The translations under genes were made by a program, and so were the position numbers. The notes beneath the pieces are model-generated. The model was not told the DNA's origin. It was given only the letters and a program-made list of their open reading frames with translations, and searched no databases. Source: Mytilus galloprovincialis (taxonomy: Eukaryota; Mollusca; Bivalvia; Mytilida; Mytilidae). From it: 64,000 nt of DNA. The stretch lies in assembly GCF_965363235.1 (NCBI RefSeq), contig NC_134843.1, forward strand, positions 86,895,795 to 86,959,794, in the 5' to 3' direction. Positions 61,829 through 64,000 of the stretch are shown piece after piece. Every line of letters starts with the position of its first letter. Positions within the stretch are counted from its first letter, which is position 1.

Positions 61829-64000
61829 GACAAAAAGAAGATGAACTTAAATTAAAACAGGCAGAACCAGAAATGAAGGAAAGATTGGAAATGGATAAAA
61901 AGGAAAAAGAAGATGAATTTAAATTAAAAGAACTTGAAATGAGGGAAAGACTAAAGATGGAGAAACTGAAAATTGAAATGGTCAAAGAAGAAAGCAACAC
62001 TAAAGTCCAGCCGAAATCAGAATATTTTGATGCAGCAAAAAATATACGTTTGGTTCCCAGATTTTGTGAAAAAACAGTCGATAAATATTTTCCACAGTTT
62101 GAGAAAATTGCTCATAATTTGAATTGGCCTACAATGCTACAAAGTGTTTTTGAGGGTAAGGCCGCTGAAATATACTCTACACTTCCATCAGAAAAAAGTT
62201 CCGATTATGACACGGTGAAACAGGAAGTTTTGAAAGCTTATGAGCTAGTACCAGAAGCATATAGACAGAAATTTAGATCTTATAAAAAGTTTGATTCACA
62301 AACCTAAGTGGAATTTGCTCGGGAAAAAGAAGATCTATTTGATAAATGGCTTACGTCAAAGAAAACAGATAACAATTTTGATAACCTAAGACAATTAATG
62401 CTATTAGAAGAGTTCAAACAATGTGTTCATTTACACTTAAAAACACATTTAGACGACAAAACTGTTGGGACAATACATGATGCAGCTGTAATTTAATTTC
62501 AGATAATTATACCCTTTCACATAAAAGAAGTTTCAAGGGTCAAAATGTTAATACTTCAAGTGGAAATTAATAAGAGTCAGTCCAGTTATAATATGTCTAG
62601 TCCAAAATTTGATACTTTTGAGAAGAAGTCACTGATTTGTGCTTATTGTAAAAAAAATGGTCACCTGATGGCTGATTGTTTTAGACTCCAGAAGAAGAAT
62701 GAACGAGATAATAAGCCGAAGTCCAGTGCTTGTACGACACCTTATATTACCAGTACGTTGGAATGTCCTGCGAGTCAGGCTTTTAAGTCCAGTTTTTGTG
62801 ATTACATGGAGGAATATAAACCCTTTATGTCTGATGGGTTTATTTCTATTGTTGATGATACCACTCTTCAGCCTATTAAGATTTTACGGGACACTGGGAC
62901 TTCTCAGTCTTTATTGTTAGAAGGTGTGTTGCCTTTGTCCGAGAAGACTTCTGTTGGTGCCTCCGTTTTGTTACAAAGTGTAGAGTTAGGTTGTATAGAT
63001 GTTCCTCTCCATCGTATTTATCTGAAGTCAGATTTGATAACTGGACCAGTTATTGTGGGTGTTCGTCCTAATCTCCCTGTTGAGGGTGTTACATTATTGC
63101 TAGGAAATGATCTAGCTAGGAACAAAGTGGTTGCTGAACCAATTGTTACCAGTGAACCGGTGGTGGATGTTAAATCACCTGAAGATGATGCTGAATTCTA
63201 TCCAGCTTGTGTTGTCACTACAGCGATGGCTAGAAAACAACAAGATGAGGATTTGCAAGAAAACCAGTTTGATTACATGGACCTTTCTGACACTTTCCTA
63301 GCCAACATTGAAGGTCCTGGTAGCTCAGAAAAGGCCATAATAAGACCACCTAATGTTAATGCCATGGCCAGACGTAAACAGTCATTCATTAAACAGAAAG
63401 AACCTTTTGGAAGAACAAAATAAAGACCCTGAGGTTCTTCAGCTCCGCAAGAGGGCTCAACCACAGGAGGAAGCAGACAAAGTGGTTGAATGCTATTTCC
63501 ATCAGGACGGCATTTTAATGAGGAAGTGGAGGCCTCCTGATGCTACCCCAGAGGAGGAATGGAGAGTGGTATACCAAGTGGTGGTGCCTAAAGTTTATAG
63601 GCAAGAAATTATTGGTCTTGCCCATGACACCCCCTTGGCTGGACACTTAGGTATAAGGAAGACTTGCCTTAAGATCTTGCAGCATTTCTACTGGCCAAGA
63701 CTTCAAAATGATGTTGCAGAATACTGCAAATCATGTCATATATGCCAGGTTGTTGGTAAGCCTAACCAGAAAATACCACCAGCACCACTTCTGCCTATTC
63801 CAGCCTTTGACGAACCTTTAAGCAGAGTTCTAATTGACTGCGTTGGACCTTTACCAAAGACCAAAACTGGAAATGCGTATTTATTGACAATCATGTGTAC
63901 ATCCACTCACTTTCCTGAGGCTATTCCGCTAAGAAATATCAAGACACCTACTATTGTCAAAGCACTTATCAAATTTTTCACATTAGTAGGACTTCCTAAG

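Larger units (their letters stand above)
59529..64000 (+). mobile_element. Broken Gypsy-type LTR retrotransposon (runs off the window)
   Basis: A 5' LTR is inferred at about 59529-60089, with a TATATAAA-like box near 59658 and AATAAA near 60012. The primer site follows at 60095-60112. Parts recognised downstream are a gag-like helical region (about 61830-62500), a CCHC zinc knuckle (CAYCKKNGHLMADC, about 62639), an aspartic protease with Asp-Thr-Gly (about 62895), and an integrase with H2C2 finger and start of the catalytic core (about 63620-64000). The element is broken by several disruptions and carries a large nested insertion, so it is a fossil. The 3' LTR is outside the window, so age by LTR divergence cannot be judged. 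It lies next to KLHDC4, in opposite orientation. Confidence 0.85.

Overview
The window looks like nuclear DNA of a bivalve mollusc, most likely a marine mussel (Mytilus-like). This is inferred from strong AT-richness, intron-split animal genes with GT/AG borders, RING-less B-box/TRIM-like genes in tandem, and short dispersed repeats that I recognise as typical of mussel genomes. No database search was possible.

Layout. 1-4926: a tandem array of a 1,130-bp unit, punctuated by a 565-602 bp inverted-repeat mobile element. 6.7-8.5 kb: a degraded Penelope-like retroelement. 9282-12849 (minus): a three-exon gene for a small PX-domain protein, rebuilt here from phase-matched exons. 13472-15223: a long inverted-repeat (foldback) element. 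17405-19339: a Harbinger-like element carrying its own 195-bp tandem array. 22.3-33.8 kb: a tandem family of three B-box/coiled-coil/propeller genes on the plus strand, two intact (574 and 569 aa) and one pseudogene between them. 34-43 kb: dense repeats, including a G-tract-ended hAT-like MITE, Penelope-like pieces and a TTAA-flanked MITE. 43974-59472 (minus): eleven exons of KLHDC4, a six-bladed kelch protein, with introns full of nested repeats. About 59.5 kb to the window end: a broken Gypsy-type LTR retrotransposon on the plus strand with a tRNA-Pro-type primer site, lying where the first KLHDC4 intron or 5' flank should be.

The most notable non-coding signal is a family of six dispersed copies of a type I hammerhead ribozyme, at about 10.5, 24.7, 28.5, 36.1, 39.2 and 45.2 kb. 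Two have complete cores and the others are at different stages of decay. Hammerheads are known from Penelope-like elements and animal retrozymes. Penelope-like remnants occur in the same window, so this locus probably records their activity.

The host genes do not form an obvious pathway. They are independent loci: membrane phosphoinositide binding (PX), B-box proteins of the TRIM-like type, and a kelch protein. Most of the rest is transposon sequence, often nested, and several insertions have readable target-site duplications that give a relative order of events.
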